Shown here: positions 8,512 to 18,317 of the stretch, in pieces
Numbering within the stretch: position 1 is the stretch's first letter
Layout of the letters: each line of letters begins with the position of its first letter
Assembly (NCBI GenBank): GCA_020052515.1
Contig: JAGVOW010000061.1
Span: 1-64,000, forward strand
From: Brevinematales bacterium
GTDB taxonomy: Bacteria; Spirochaetota; Brevinematia; Brevinematales; JAOACQ01
Length of the DNA: 64,000 bases
Direction: 5' to 3'
Notes under the pieces: generated by a model
Database searches by the model: none
Told to the model about the DNA's origin: nothing
The model's input: the letters and a program-made list of their open reading frames with translations, nothing else
Translations under genes and position numbers: made by a program

Positions 8512-10326
8512 ATGCTGCAGGCAACCGATTTATCCAAATCTTACGGCAGTCAATTGCTGCTGGATCATATCAGTTTCAATATTAACTCCCGTGAGCGGGT
8601 GGGTTTGATCGGCCGCAATGGGCATGGAAAAACCACGCTTTTCCGTATTATCGCCGGAGTAGAAGATCCGGACACAGGAACAATCAGTTTGCCGAAAAAC
8701 TATAAAGTGGGCTATCTGGAACAGCATCTAAAATTCACACAGGATACCGTTTTGAAAGAAGCTTGCCTGGGCTTAAGGCCTGAGCATAAAGAAGATTTCT
8801 GGAGAGCCGAAAAAATGTTGTCCGGCCTGGGTTTTGCAGGGGCTGACATGAACCGTCATCCGGGAGAATTTTCAGGCGGCTTCCAGGTACGAATCCAGCT
8901 GGCAAAAGTCATTGCCGGCGAACCGAATTTGCTCCTATTAGACGAACCGACAAATTATCTGGACATTGTTTCTATCCGCTGGCTGGAGCGCTTTTTGATC
9001 GACTGGAAGCATGAATTAATCCTGATTACACACGACCGGAGCTTTATGGACAAAGTCTGCAGTCACACGATGGTGATTCACCGCCGTAAAGTACGAAAAA
9101 TCGAGGGCAGCACAGAAAAGCTTTACGACCAGATCATAAAAGAAGAAGAGATGTATGAAAAAACACGCCAGAACGATGAGAAGCGCCAGAAAGAGATAGA
9201 AACCTTTATTTCCCGCTTCCGGGCGAAAGCCAGGCTGGGAGGCCTGGTCCAATCCAGGGTGAAAATGCTGGAAAAGAAAGAAAAAATGGATAAATTGGAA
9301 AAAATTAAATCCCTGGAATTTTCTTTCCGCGCCGCTCCCGAATCCGCAAAATGGACTGTGGAAGCGCAGAATTTATCCTTTTCTTATTCAGGAAAAAAGC
9401 CGTTTCTAATAGAAAAGCTTAATATTCTGGTCGATAGCCAGGACAGAATCGGCATCATTGGAAAGAATGGAAAAGGTAAATCCACCCTGATCAAACTCTT
9501 TGCCGGAATTTTGCAGCCTTCCGGCGGCGAAACAAAGACTCACCCGAATGTGAAAATCGGCTACTTCGGCCAGACGAATATCGATCAACTTCATCCGTTG
9601 AATACAGTGGAAGAAGAAATTGTTTCCGCCCACCCGGAACGCAATTATCAAGAAGCAAGGAACATTGCCGGATCTATGCTCTTTGAGGGAGACGCGGCGC
9701 TCAAGAAAGTGAGCGTTCTTTCCGGAGGAGAAAAAAGCAGGGTTTTGCTGGGTAAACTTTTAGTTTCTCCTTCTCATCTTTTACTTTTAGATGAACCGAC
9801 CAATCACCTTGATATGCAGTCCTGCGATTCTCTCATAGCCGCCATTGATTCATTTGAAGGAGCGGTCATGATTGTGACGCATAATGAAATGTACTTGAGC
9901 GCGCTTGTGAACCGATTGATTGTTTTTGATAACGGCAGGGTTTTCGTTTATGAGGGCGGCTATTCGGACTTTCTGAAAGATGTCGGCTGGCAGGAAGAGG
10001 CGGATCTAAAAAACAAAGACCTTTCAGAAAACAGCTGGAAGGCTCAAAAAAAAGCGCGCGCGGAGCTTGTTCAGGAAAAATCCCGCGTTTTAAAACCTTT
10101 AGAAAATCAGATAAAAGAAATCGAGAAAGAAATCACGCGCATGGAAACCGGGCTTCATCAGGATCATCAAGAATTAATAAACGCTTCCACCAAAAGCGAT
10201 GGGCCAGAAATCGCGCGCCTCGCCAAAAAAAGCTATCAGGATCAGGCGAAAATTAATACTTTGTATGAGGAACTAACGAGTATTACTGAGCAATATGAGA
10301 AAGAGGCGGAGAGGTTTATCGGATAA
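8512..10326 (+). CDS. ABC-F family ATPase (Uup/EttA-type)
   Basis: Two ATPase domains: GRNGHGKTT / GKNGKGKST Walker A, FSGGFQVR and LSGGEKSR signatures, LLLDEPTNYLD / LLLDEPTNHLD; C-terminal coiled coil; no TM. Confidence 0.93.
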   Translation: MLQATDLSKSYGSQLLLDHISFNINSRERVGLIGRNGHGKTTLFRIIAGVEDPDTGTISLPKNYKVGYLEQHLKFTQDTVLKEACLGLRPEHKEDFWRAEKMLSGLGFAGADMNRHPGEFSGGFQVRIQLAKVIAGEPNLLLLDEPTNYLDIVSIRWLERFLIDWKHELILITHDRSFMDKVCSHTMVIHRRKVRKIEGSTEKLYDQIIKEEEMYEKTRQNDEKRQKEIETFISRFRAKARLGGLVQSRVKMLEKKEKMDKLEKIKSLEFSFRAAPESAKWTVEAQNLSFSYSGKKPFLIEKLNILVDSQDRIGIIGKNGKGKSTLIKLFAGILQPSGGETKTHPNVKIGYFGQTNIDQLHPLNTVEEEIVSAHPERNYQEARNIAGSMLFEGDAALKKVSVLSGGEKSRVLLGKLLVSPSHLLLLDEPTNHLDMQSCDSLIAAIDSFEGAVMIVTHNEMYLSALVNRLIVFDNGRVFVYEGGYSDFLKDVGWQEEADLKNKDLSENSWKAQKKARAELVQEKSRVLKPLENQIKEIEKEITRMETGLHQDHQELINASTKSDGPEIARLAKKSYQDQAKINTLYEELTSITEQYEKEAERFIG

Positions 10327-10333
10327 ACAAAAC

Positions 10334-10361
10334 ATAGGCGCGGTTAATTAACCGCGCCTAT
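10334..10361. repeat. Intergenic palindrome, GCGCGGTTAATTAACCGCGC family (copy 2)
   Basis: ataggcgcggttaattaaccgcgcctat, perfect 28-nt palindrome, between convergent genes. Confidence 0.8.
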
Positions 10362-11095
10362 AGGCTTTTCTCCACCAGATACTTCCAGTAACGTTTCGGC
10401 ATAAAGCGCTTCTGCAGTGCTGGATTCTTCCGTTCCGCTATAGCGATAGTCTCAAAATAAGTCTTCCAGAGCTCCTGATAACCATTCTCTTCTTCGGACA
10501 ATAAAATGTTTTTGCCTTCTATTTCCAGCGCTTTCCATTTCCCGTTCTGATAAAAAGCGCCGATTCCCCTCTTCAGATCATGGATCATCCATTTCTGACT
10601 CGCGAGCCGGCGCGTGAAATGAGGGGCAATCAATTGCAAAACATTGTGGTCGGGTTCAATGGGTGCATATAGAAAGCCGTCTTTCAATTCTTTAAACCGG
10701 ATGAGTCCTTTTAAGCGGTGGGTTTCTAGAATGACCTTTTGGCACATTCGATGCGCCTTGAGAATGGATTCATTGGACAAATTATTAAAGATTTGAGCGC
10801 CGTATTGAAAAATGAGATTCAGATAATCAAAAACAACCAGCTCAAAGTCCTCCATTTCTGATAAAAAGAGAAGAAGCGCGTTCTGCAAGACTTTATAGGG
10901 GAATTTTTGCTTTATTTTTTCTAAAAATAAAGCCGCCTGACGGGAATCTGTCTTTATTCTTACTTTCTCCAGAAACAACCCTTCTTCCTCTTTTGAATTA
11001 TTGCTTATCCGATCTGGTTTTTGCCTTCTCTCCATCGCTGCCGCAATAGCATTGAGAAGGCCTTCAAACGAACCGTCATAAAGATAAATCAGCAT
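10358..11095 (-). CDS. TIGR03915-family 'probable DNA metabolism protein' (DUF4130)
   Basis: MLIYLYDGSFEGLLNAIAAAM start, 'LKGLIRFKEL..GFLYAPIEPDHNVLQLIAPHFTRRLASQKWMIHDLKRGIGAFY' and 'FMPKRYWKYLVE' typical of family. Confidence 0.85.
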   Translation of the reverse strand: MLIYLYDGSFEGLLNAIAAAMERRQKPDRISNNSKEEEGLFLEKVRIKTDSRQAALFLEKIKQKFPYKVLQNALLLFLSEMEDFELVVFDYLNLIFQYGAQIFNNLSNESILKAHRMCQKVILETHRLKGLIRFKELKDGFLYAPIEPDHNVLQLIAPHFTRRLASQKWMIHDLKRGIGAFYQNGKWKALEIEGKNILLSEEENGYQELWKTYFETIAIAERKNPALQKRFMPKRYWKYLVEKSL

Positions 11096-11109
11096 ATTGT
11101 CTCTTTACC

Positions 11110-11182
11110 TACCTCCCCCTTTTCAAAGGGGGTCGGGGGGATTTTCTTCAAGTTGTCATTTCGACCGAAGGGAGAAATCTTC
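11110..11182. repeat. GC-rich dispersed repeat plus 'TCATTTCGACCGAAGGGAGAAATC' repeat
   Basis: tacctcccccttttcaaagggggtcggggggatt followed by gtcatttcgaccgaagggagaaatctt; similar blocks at 25471, 40710. Confidence 0.55.
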
Positions 11183-14050
11183 TTACTCCCTTAAGAGGTC
11201 CCCTGCCTTTTTGGCCCAATCGCTCGCGGGGTATTTTTCAGTCAAACGCTGGATGTATTTTTTCGCGGAATCATTATTGCCTAATTGAATATTGCAGGCC
11301 GCAATACCGTAAAGACTCTGCGGATAAAGCTCGGAACGTTTGTAGATTGAGAAAATATTGCCGTACTGACGGATGGCTTCGACATAATTGCCGTTTTCGC
11401 GGTTGTTTTCTGCCAATTCATAGAGAGAAAACGCCGCTTCTTCGCCCTTAGAAGTATCTATTATCTCAGAGAAAAGTTTCAGGGCATCTTCTATTTTCTG
11501 CTTGCGCTGATAAGCCTTCGCGAGCTTATACTTCGAGGCGATTTTTGCTTCCGGCGTTTTACTCTCACGAATGAGAATCTGGTACAATTTTTCCTCATCG
11601 CCTCCGCTTTTTTCCTTGAGCTCAATATCAGACAACTGCACCTTCGCTTTTTCCGCCTCAGGGGATTTTGGATAAGAAGAAACCAATTGCCGGTAATACT
11701 TTTTGGCCAATGTCAGATTATTGAGGTCATAATAAATCGAGCCCAGCCGGAAAAGCGAATCTAAGGAATAATCCCCTTTTGGGTAATTTTTCACCAATCT
11801 TTCAAAAGCGTCCGCGGCGGCAATTTTATCATTCAAGTTCAGGTAAGACCAGCCCATCCAGTAAAGCGCGGAGGCACCAAAATCCCCGGGCTTGGGCAAA
11901 GCCAGAATCTGATTGTAGTTTTCAATCGCTTTTTTATAATCCGATGCGTTGTAATAAGATTCGGCCAGCTTGAAAAAAGCCTCTGCCGTATAAAGGCTCT
12001 CCGGATAATTTTTCAATAGCTTTTGATAAGCGCCCTCTGCATTTTGGGCATCACCGATCTTCGACCAGCACCAGGCCATGTCGGAAAGCGCCGCCGGGAT
12101 TTCCGTTTTTATTCCAAAAGAAACGGCCCGGTCAATAAAACTCTGGTAGAAATCAATCGCGTTTGTGTAATCCTGAAGATTATAATAGGACTTCGCGACA
12201 TAGAGCATTCCTTCTAAAATCTTGGTTTTATCTGTAGAATAAGCGATAGAGTCCTGAAAATTATGGATTGCTTCCTGATAAAGCGACAAACGGTACTTTG
12301 CCCACCCCATCAAGTTTAAAGCCTCGGCTTTCTGAGCAGAATTTAAATTTTTCATATCCCATCCGGTAATATAATCCGAAAGCTCGCTAAACTTCTCTTC
12401 CTTATAATAAATCCAGGCAATCTTTAACCCAGCGTCTCCTGAGTAAGAAGATTCCGGATAACTTTTCACCACCTTTTTAAAACAATCCACTGCCTTAGGA
12501 TAATCCTTTAGATTGTATCTAATAATACCGCTGCTGTAATAGGCCAGAGGAACCAGAGGGCTTTGAGGAAAAGTATCCATAAGCTTTTTGTATTGTTCTA
12601 TCGCTCGCTTAGATTCTCCTTTTTTTGCGTAAACCCAGGCAATGGAAGAAAGCGCTTCCGGGGAAAACTTTCCCCCTTTTTTGAAAACCCCCTGATAAGC
12701 GGAAAGCGCGGAGTCAAATTCATTCAACCCAGTGTAAGCATTTCCAACAAACATTTGAATTTCCTCATTCTTTTCGGAAAGAGGGGAAGCTTTCATGAAA
12801 TCTTCGAAGTAATGAATTGCTTCGCTGTATTTTCCCAATTCTAAATAGCACCTCGCTTTCCAATAGAGAGCGTCTTTTCCGTATTCGGTATCCGGGTATT
12901 TCGTTAAAGTTTCTTCAAAATTCGTCAGGGCGGTGGTAAAGTCTTTTTTCAGAAAACGAAGCTCACCCGATTTTAACAGAGACAGCGCCGCGTTTTCCCC
13001 GCCTGATTCCGAAAGCTCCTTGTAGACTATCAGCGCGCCTTCTGTGTCACCTTTTAATACAAAACAGGACGCGAGCTCTAAAAAAGCCTTTCTGCTATAT
13101 TCCGAGTTTTTATAGAAAGACAATAATGCCTGAAAATCTTTGATAGCGCCATCCAGATCCCCGGAAAGTTTTTCCATCAGCCCCAGTTTATACAAAGATT
13201 CTTCCCGGTAATCATTGGCCGCTCCTTGAAAAAACTCAATTTTTGATAATTCTCTTAGATAAAAAACCGCTTTTTCCGGCTTTTCCAATTTTATCCATGC
13301 CATCCCGCTGTAATAAAGCGCTTCCAGCCGGTAATTAAAATTAGTTTGAGAAGAAAGCGCTTCCAGATAGGGTAAAGCCTTCTCATTTTCGTCTAAAAAA
13401 TAATAAGTTTTCCCAATAAAAAAAGAGGCTTCATTCCGGTATCTGGAAGAAGAATATTTTTGAAAAGCCTCCAGGGCCTTTTTGTAGTCTTTATCGTAAA
13501 AATAAGCCTGCCCCAGACGAAAAAACCCTTCCTCAGTGTAGGCTGAATTCGTGTATTTCCGAACTAAAATTAAGAACTCGTCGGCGGCATTGTCAAATTT
13601 ACCTGCTGACAACAATGAAAGGGCAGTAATGTACTGCGCATCCGAAAGGAGCCTGCTTTCCGGGTAATTTTTAATAAACATCCTCTGCTGTTGAACGGCC
13701 TTCTCATAATTTTTCATCTTGAAATAAGCGTTTCCAATGTAAAAAAAAGCCCTTTCTTTATAAAGCGAATCCGGGTAATTATTCATAAAACGAATAAATG
13801 ACTGCACGGCAAAATCGTACTCCGCATTCTGGTAATAAGACAGGCCAATAGAATAGGAAGCCTCATCGGCAAGTTCGCCGGACGGGTCACTGGAAACCGC
13901 TTTCTCAAAAAAATTGACCGCCATGGAATAAGCGCCGTCATGAAAAGAAGATTTACCGGAATTAAAATAACGCTGGGCGTCTTTTTTATCCGCGTACAAA
14001 AAAGAAGAAGAAAGTATAAAAAGTATAAAAATAATGTAACGCAAAAACAT
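11183..14050 (-). CDS. Secreted multi-TPR protein
   Basis: About 20+ TPR-like units (e.g. YFNSGKSSFHDGAYSMAVNFFEKAVSSDP...); signal peptide MFLRYIIFILFILSSSFLYA; start corrected to 14050 (SD ggaggg) because the upstream N-terminus is repeat-derived. Confidence 0.85.
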   Translation of the reverse strand: MFLRYIIFILFILSSSFLYADKKDAQRYFNSGKSSFHDGAYSMAVNFFEKAVSSDPSGELADEASYSIGLSYYQNAEYDFAVQSFIRFMNNYPDSLYKERAFFYIGNAYFKMKNYEKAVQQQRMFIKNYPESRLLSDAQYITALSLLSAGKFDNAADEFLILVRKYTNSAYTEEGFFRLGQAYFYDKDYKKALEAFQKYSSSRYRNEASFFIGKTYYFLDENEKALPYLEALSSQTNFNYRLEALYYSGMAWIKLEKPEKAVFYLRELSKIEFFQGAANDYREESLYKLGLMEKLSGDLDGAIKDFQALLSFYKNSEYSRKAFLELASCFVLKGDTEGALIVYKELSESGGENAALSLLKSGELRFLKKDFTTALTNFEETLTKYPDTEYGKDALYWKARCYLELGKYSEAIHYFEDFMKASPLSEKNEEIQMFVGNAYTGLNEFDSALSAYQGVFKKGGKFSPEALSSIAWVYAKKGESKRAIEQYKKLMDTFPQSPLVPLAYYSSGIIRYNLKDYPKAVDCFKKVVKSYPESSYSGDAGLKIAWIYYKEEKFSELSDYITGWDMKNLNSAQKAEALNLMGWAKYRLSLYQEAIHNFQDSIAYSTDKTKILEGMLYVAKSYYNLQDYTNAIDFYQSFIDRAVSFGIKTEIPAALSDMAWCWSKIGDAQNAEGAYQKLLKNYPESLYTAEAFFKLAESYYNASDYKKAIENYNQILALPKPGDFGASALYWMGWSYLNLNDKIAAADAFERLVKNYPKGDYSLDSLFRLGSIYYDLNNLTLAKKYYRQLVSSYPKSPEAEKAKVQLSDIELKEKSGGDEEKLYQILIRESKTPEAKIASKYKLAKAYQRKQKIEDALKLFSEIIDTSKGEEAAFSLYELAENNRENGNYVEAIRQYGNIFSIYKRSELYPQSLYGIAACNIQLGNNDSAKKYIQRLTEKYPASDWAKKAGDLLRE

Positions 14051-14112
14051 TTTTCCCTCCGGCTTATATTTTACACACTTTATGAGAATAAGTAAAAAAA
14101 ACAGGAAATAAA

Positions 14113-14193
14113 TCTCCCCTCTTGGGAGGGGTTGGGGGTGGGTTCTTTTATATTCGGAACAACCCACCCCTGGCCCCTCCGTGGGAGGGGAAA
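14113..14193. repeat. MITE-like element with inverted GC-rich termini (copy 1)
   Basis: tctcccctcttgggaggggttgggggtgggtt ... aacccacccctggcccctccgtgggaggggaaa. Confidence 0.65.
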
Positions 14194-14292
14194 TGGTTTT
14201 GATTCGGCTAAATTTACATATAAATTTGCAGAAATTTCAAGTTTTGTGTAAAATACTATTAATACTAAAATAAAAGATTTTGGAGAAAAAGC

Positions 14293-15324
14293 ATGAAAAA
14301 CAAGGCCTGGAATATTTATTTATTAATTCTCTTCGGTATAGCGGGTTTTATCCTTAATTCCTGCACCATTACTCCTCCACCTTATGAGCCTATGCCGCTT
14401 CTTCGGGTGGATTCCAACCGAATAGTGGATTCCAAAAACAATGTGATCTTCCTCAAAGGACTGGCCCTGGCTGATCCAGGTGATTCAACTATGGCTTCCA
14501 ACTGGAATATAGATTATTTTCGAAAAGCGAGAGAATGGGGAGCGCAGGTTGTCCGCATTCCTGTTCACCCAACGAACTGGCGCACGGTGCCTAATTATTT
14601 GACTTTGCTGGATCTGGGAGTAATCTGGGCAAGGGCTTATAGAATGTATGTGATCATTGACTGGCACTCGATCGGCAATCTGCAAACCCTTAGTTTTCAG
14701 GACCCTATGTACGCTACTACCACCAATGAAACGCTTTCTTTCTGGAGACAGATCGCCAGCCGCTATAAAGACGAACCGGCTGTCGCATTCTATGAAGTGT
14801 TTAATGAACCGGATGGAACATTAAGCTGGGGAAGCTGGAAGAATTTTGCTCAGCAGATTGTAAATGAAATATTCCAATATAACCCAAAGGCTATTCCTCT
14901 CGTCAGCGGTGTTAATTACGCTTATAATCTGAGCAGTGTTGGAGGCAGTCCTATTACAAACACCGGAGTGGCTTATTCTGTGCACCCCTACCCTGAAAAA
15001 ACGAATGTGGCTTACCCTGTTTTGGAAGATTCCTGGAACGTGAATTTCGGCTATTTGACAAATCTCTATCCAATTATAGCAACCGAGTTTGGGTACAAAT
15101 CATCAACAAATTTTACTTATTATCCTTACCGGGGAACGACCAATTATGGAAACCGGATTGTCAATTATCTCGCGGCAAGGAATATGTCATGGACTGTCTG
15201 GTGCTTTCATCCCGTCTGGAACCCGACGCTGATTTCGAATTGGAATTTTGATCCTTCTTCTACTGCGGGAGTGTTTTTTAAGTCGGTTTTAAAGGGATAT
15301 CCCTATACCGGCCCCGCGGAATAA
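14293..15324 (+). CDS. Lipoprotein glycoside hydrolase, GH5-like (cellulase family)
   Basis: Lipobox FILNSC; 'GAQVVRIPVHPTNWR', 'RMYVIIDWHS', 'VAFYEVFNEPDG' (acid/base Glu), 'IIATEFGY' (nucleophile Glu). Confidence 0.85.
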   Translation: MKNKAWNIYLLILFGIAGFILNSCTITPPPYEPMPLLRVDSNRIVDSKNNVIFLKGLALADPGDSTMASNWNIDYFRKAREWGAQVVRIPVHPTNWRTVPNYLTLLDLGVIWARAYRMYVIIDWHSIGNLQTLSFQDPMYATTTNETLSFWRQIASRYKDEPAVAFYEVFNEPDGTLSWGSWKNFAQQIVNEIFQYNPKAIPLVSGVNYAYNLSSVGGSPITNTGVAYSVHPYPEKTNVAYPVLEDSWNVNFGYLTNLYPIIATEFGYKSSTNFTYYPYRGTTNYGNRIVNYLAARNMSWTVWCFHPVWNPTLISNWNFDPSSTAGVFFKSVLKGYPYTGPAE

Positions 15325-15348
15325 ACTTAGAAAATGTTGATCAAACCG

Positions 15349-15438
15349 TTTCCCCTCCTGCGGAGGGGTTAGGGGTGGGTCTCGGACAACTCAAAAGTAT
15401 CGAGGAAACCCACCCCCAGCCCCTCCCAAGAGGGGAGA
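15349..15438. repeat. MITE-like element with inverted GC-rich termini (copy 2)
   Basis: tttcccctcctgcggaggggttaggggtgggtctcggacaactcaaaagtatcgaggaaacccacccccagcccctcccaagaggggaga. Confidence 0.7.
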
Positions 15439-15478
15439 TAGCTCGACTTAAATTGATAAAGTGTTTTCGTACAAGCAT

Positions 15479-16606
15479 TTATTTATTAACTTTCAATACA
15501 ACGCCTTTGATTTTAAGGCTTTTCAGCTTGTCCAGGGCGGTTTTCGCTTCTGAAAGGTTTGAGTAATATCCCGTTCTTACCCTAATCCATTTTCTCCCTT
15601 TTACATGCGCCTCAGAAGTAAAAACCGGAAAACCCTTGCTTTTTAAAAGTTCATAAAGCCCCAGGGCATGGATTTCCTGATGAAAAGCCCCTGTCTGGAT
15701 CACATATTCTCCGGTGCCTAAACCTTTCCCTTTTTCCTGAACTGCCTCATTTTTTGTGTTCTTTTCTTCTTCTTTAACTACATTCTCATTCGAAAGCAAA
15801 ACTTCCGGAGTTACTTCCAATTCCTTATATTCATCGTTTCCAGCAGAAGGAACCAGATTTGAGGCATCAGGGGTTTTCTCAACGGGTTCGGACAAAATAA
15901 ATTCCTCATCGCTTTTGATATCCAGATTGATTTTATTGCTATCGGAAGCGTCCCGTTCTACTATTTTCTCTTCATAGGGAGGAACATCGATTACATTGGT
16001 TACTGGAACATCTACATAATTGGTCACTCGCACTTGATTACTAACTGTTACCTCTTGTTTATCATTTGTTTTTTGAGAAGAAGACCCGGCTGCCACAGAA
16101 GGGGCTGGCGCAGGAACAACAGCAACAGGCCCCCCTTCAGGAAGGGTCTGTGCCTCTGCCGGTAAAGAAGGGTTTGAAGAAGCGGCTTCACTATTTGAAA
16201 CAGGCGCAGCCTCTCCCTGCGAAGTTTCCGGCTTATTATCCCCAACCTTAATCAGAGTCACTCTCGCGTAAACTGTGCCTTTCTTTAAAAAGCCCAAATC
16301 CTCTGCCGCTTTTCTGGAAACATCCAGAATCCGGTTTTCCACAAAAGGGCCGCGGTCATTAATTTTCACTCTTGTTTTTTTACCATTTTCCATATTTTCT
16401 ATTTCCAATTCAGTTCCAAATGGAAGGTTTTTATGCGCCGCGGTGAGTTTCTGCGGATCATAAACAGCTCCCCCCGCTGTCTTTTTAGCGGCAAAATCAT
16501 CGCCATACCATGAAATAATACCGTATAAATATTTTGGAAATTGAGCGAAGGTAGAACAATAGAAAAACAAGACAAATACAAAGGCAAAAGGCAGTCCTTT
16601 TCTCAT
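15479..16606 (-). CDS. rlpA: Septal ring lytic transglycosylase RlpA-like with SPOR domain
   Basis: GIISWYGDDFAAKKTAGGAVYDPQKLTAAHKNLPFGTELEIENMENGKKTRVKINDRGPF; C-term SPOR 'YVIQTGAFHQEIHALGLYELLKSKGFPVFTSEAHVKGRKWIRVRTGYYSNLSEAKTAL'. Confidence 0.92.
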   Translation of the reverse strand: MRKGLPFAFVFVLFFYCSTFAQFPKYLYGIISWYGDDFAAKKTAGGAVYDPQKLTAAHKNLPFGTELEIENMENGKKTRVKINDRGPFVENRILDVSRKAAEDLGFLKKGTVYARVTLIKVGDNKPETSQGEAAPVSNSEAASSNPSLPAEAQTLPEGGPVAVVPAPAPSVAAGSSSQKTNDKQEVTVSNQVRVTNYVDVPVTNVIDVPPYEEKIVERDASDSNKINLDIKSDEEFILSEPVEKTPDASNLVPSAGNDEYKELEVTPEVLLSNENVVKEEEKNTKNEAVQEKGKGLGTGEYVIQTGAFHQEIHALGLYELLKSKGFPVFTSEAHVKGRKWIRVRTGYYSNLSEAKTALDKLKSLKIKGVVLKVNK

Positions 16607-16787
16607 GATTTTCCTCCCATACTATCTTATTCTATCGGCATTTTTCAGAAAACCATAATTGACTTTTGCAAAAGAGAAGGGGCATGGGTGAGTTTTCTAT
16701 TTTGGCCGTTAAATTGAAAAAAAAACGAATCTGTGTTATATTTTTCTTTGAAGGTATAAACCCCCTTAGGGGGTCATAGGAGATGGT

Positions 16788-18311
16788 ATGAGCAGAATAA
16801 TTGTATTTGTGTTGTTAAGCTTTATTGCTATTTTTAGCTCTCCAGCGGCAGCAACAGAGCCGCCTCAATTAATAAGGGCCTCAAGCGAAAAGATGCCTGA
16901 TTGGGTAATGAAAAACAGGAAGGCCTTCGATTACGTCTACTTTACCGGTATGAGCGCAAAGACAACCGAACTCAAAGACTCGAAGAAACAGGCCGTAGAC
17001 GATGCTTTATCCCAGCTCGTTCAATATATAGGATTCAGGGCCACATCGAAATTTCAGTCTAAAAAAGAAATGAGCGACTCGGACAATATTTCCAGCTTTA
17101 AAAACGAAGTAGTACAAACCATAGAAGGGAAAGGAAGCGCGAACGTCAACATTGACATAGAGGACACCTATTATGAAAATTATTCAGACAATACCTATTC
17201 GATGTATGTCTTGATTAAATTTCCCACAGCCTGGGTAGAAAAAGAAAGAAAAAGGCTTCAAACGATGGTTGCTGAACAGCGGAAGAAGGCTTCTGGCTAT
17301 CTGAAGGAAGCGAATGAGGACATCCAATCGGGAAAAATTTCTAAAGCATTGGACCTGGCTCTGGGCGCTTACAGCATCAGCGAAAAAGCGTCTGAAAATT
17401 CGGACTTAAACGATGAATCAAAAAGCCTGATTGAAATGATTTTTGGAAGCCTTTCTTTATCTCTGGAAAACAAGCCGTCCTTTGCTTACACAGAAGGAGG
17501 AAGCGAACCAATCAAAATAAAAGTTTTTTCTTCAAAGACAGGCTTGCCAGCCGGAAATTTTGCACTTTCTTCCTGGGAAAATAATTCCAACGCTCTGGTA
17601 GAGGCGAAAAAAGGGAACAACTCTGATTCTAATGGAATAATCGAATACGAAGTCCGGAAAATATTCTCCTCCTCTACAAACGAGGTTTTTGTCGGCGTTT
17701 CTTTTTCGCTAGCCAGGCTCGAATCCATTAAAAAGAGTGACGAGGAATTTTATAGCCGGATACTAAAAATACAGAGTGCTTCTGCGCTTCAGATAGAATT
17801 ATCCATTACTAAAAAAGACAAAACACTGCCGACAGGCATCTTTGTATTAGCGATTAAACGCGGCGGTGTCAGGGCCATAAAAGGCCAGAACCCTAAATTT
17901 CAGGAGTCTATTTCCGGTAAAATGGCTAACCTTGGTTTTAATATTATTTCCACGGAAATAACTCCTTCTTATTTAGAGAAAACCCGGGAAGACGGCCTGA
18001 AGGAAACAATTCTTTCCTCCTTCAAAAAGAAATACCCGTCGGTAAAAAGACTGCTTCTGGCGATACAGGAAATCAACCTGATTGGAAAGATTGGAAAAGA
18101 TATTAAATTCAAAAATTACGACATCAATGACAGCGGTATTATTGTTGTCGAAATGAAACTTTCTCTTTCCCTCATAGAGGTTTCTTCCAGTAAAGTAGAA
18201 AAAGGCTTAAACCTCTCAGAAAAAGGCCAGGGGCTAAACCCCGAACAGGCCACAGGCATAGCCGAAAAAAGGATTTTAGAAAAATTAGAGACTCAACTGG
18301 ATGTGTTTTAA
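16788..18311 (+). CDS. LPP20-like secreted protein
   Basis: Signal peptide; 'PDWVMKNRKAFDYVYFTGMSAKTTELKDSKKQAVDDALSQLVQYIGF...YYENYSDNTYSMYVLIKFP' typical of LPP20-like domain. Confidence 0.65.
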   Translation: MSRIIVFVLLSFIAIFSSPAAATEPPQLIRASSEKMPDWVMKNRKAFDYVYFTGMSAKTTELKDSKKQAVDDALSQLVQYIGFRATSKFQSKKEMSDSDNISSFKNEVVQTIEGKGSANVNIDIEDTYYENYSDNTYSMYVLIKFPTAWVEKERKRLQTMVAEQRKKASGYLKEANEDIQSGKISKALDLALGAYSISEKASENSDLNDESKSLIEMIFGSLSLSLENKPSFAYTEGGSEPIKIKVFSSKTGLPAGNFALSSWENNSNALVEAKKGNNSDSNGIIEYEVRKIFSSSTNEVFVGVSFSLARLESIKKSDEEFYSRILKIQSASALQIELSITKKDKTLPTGIFVLAIKRGGVRAIKGQNPKFQESISGKMANLGFNIISTEITPSYLEKTREDGLKETILSSFKKKYPSVKRLLLAIQEINLIGKIGKDIKFKNYDINDSGIIVVEMKLSLSLIEVSSSKVEKGLNLSEKGQGLNPEQATGIAEKRILEKLETQLDVF

Positions 18312-18317
18312 TTTACC

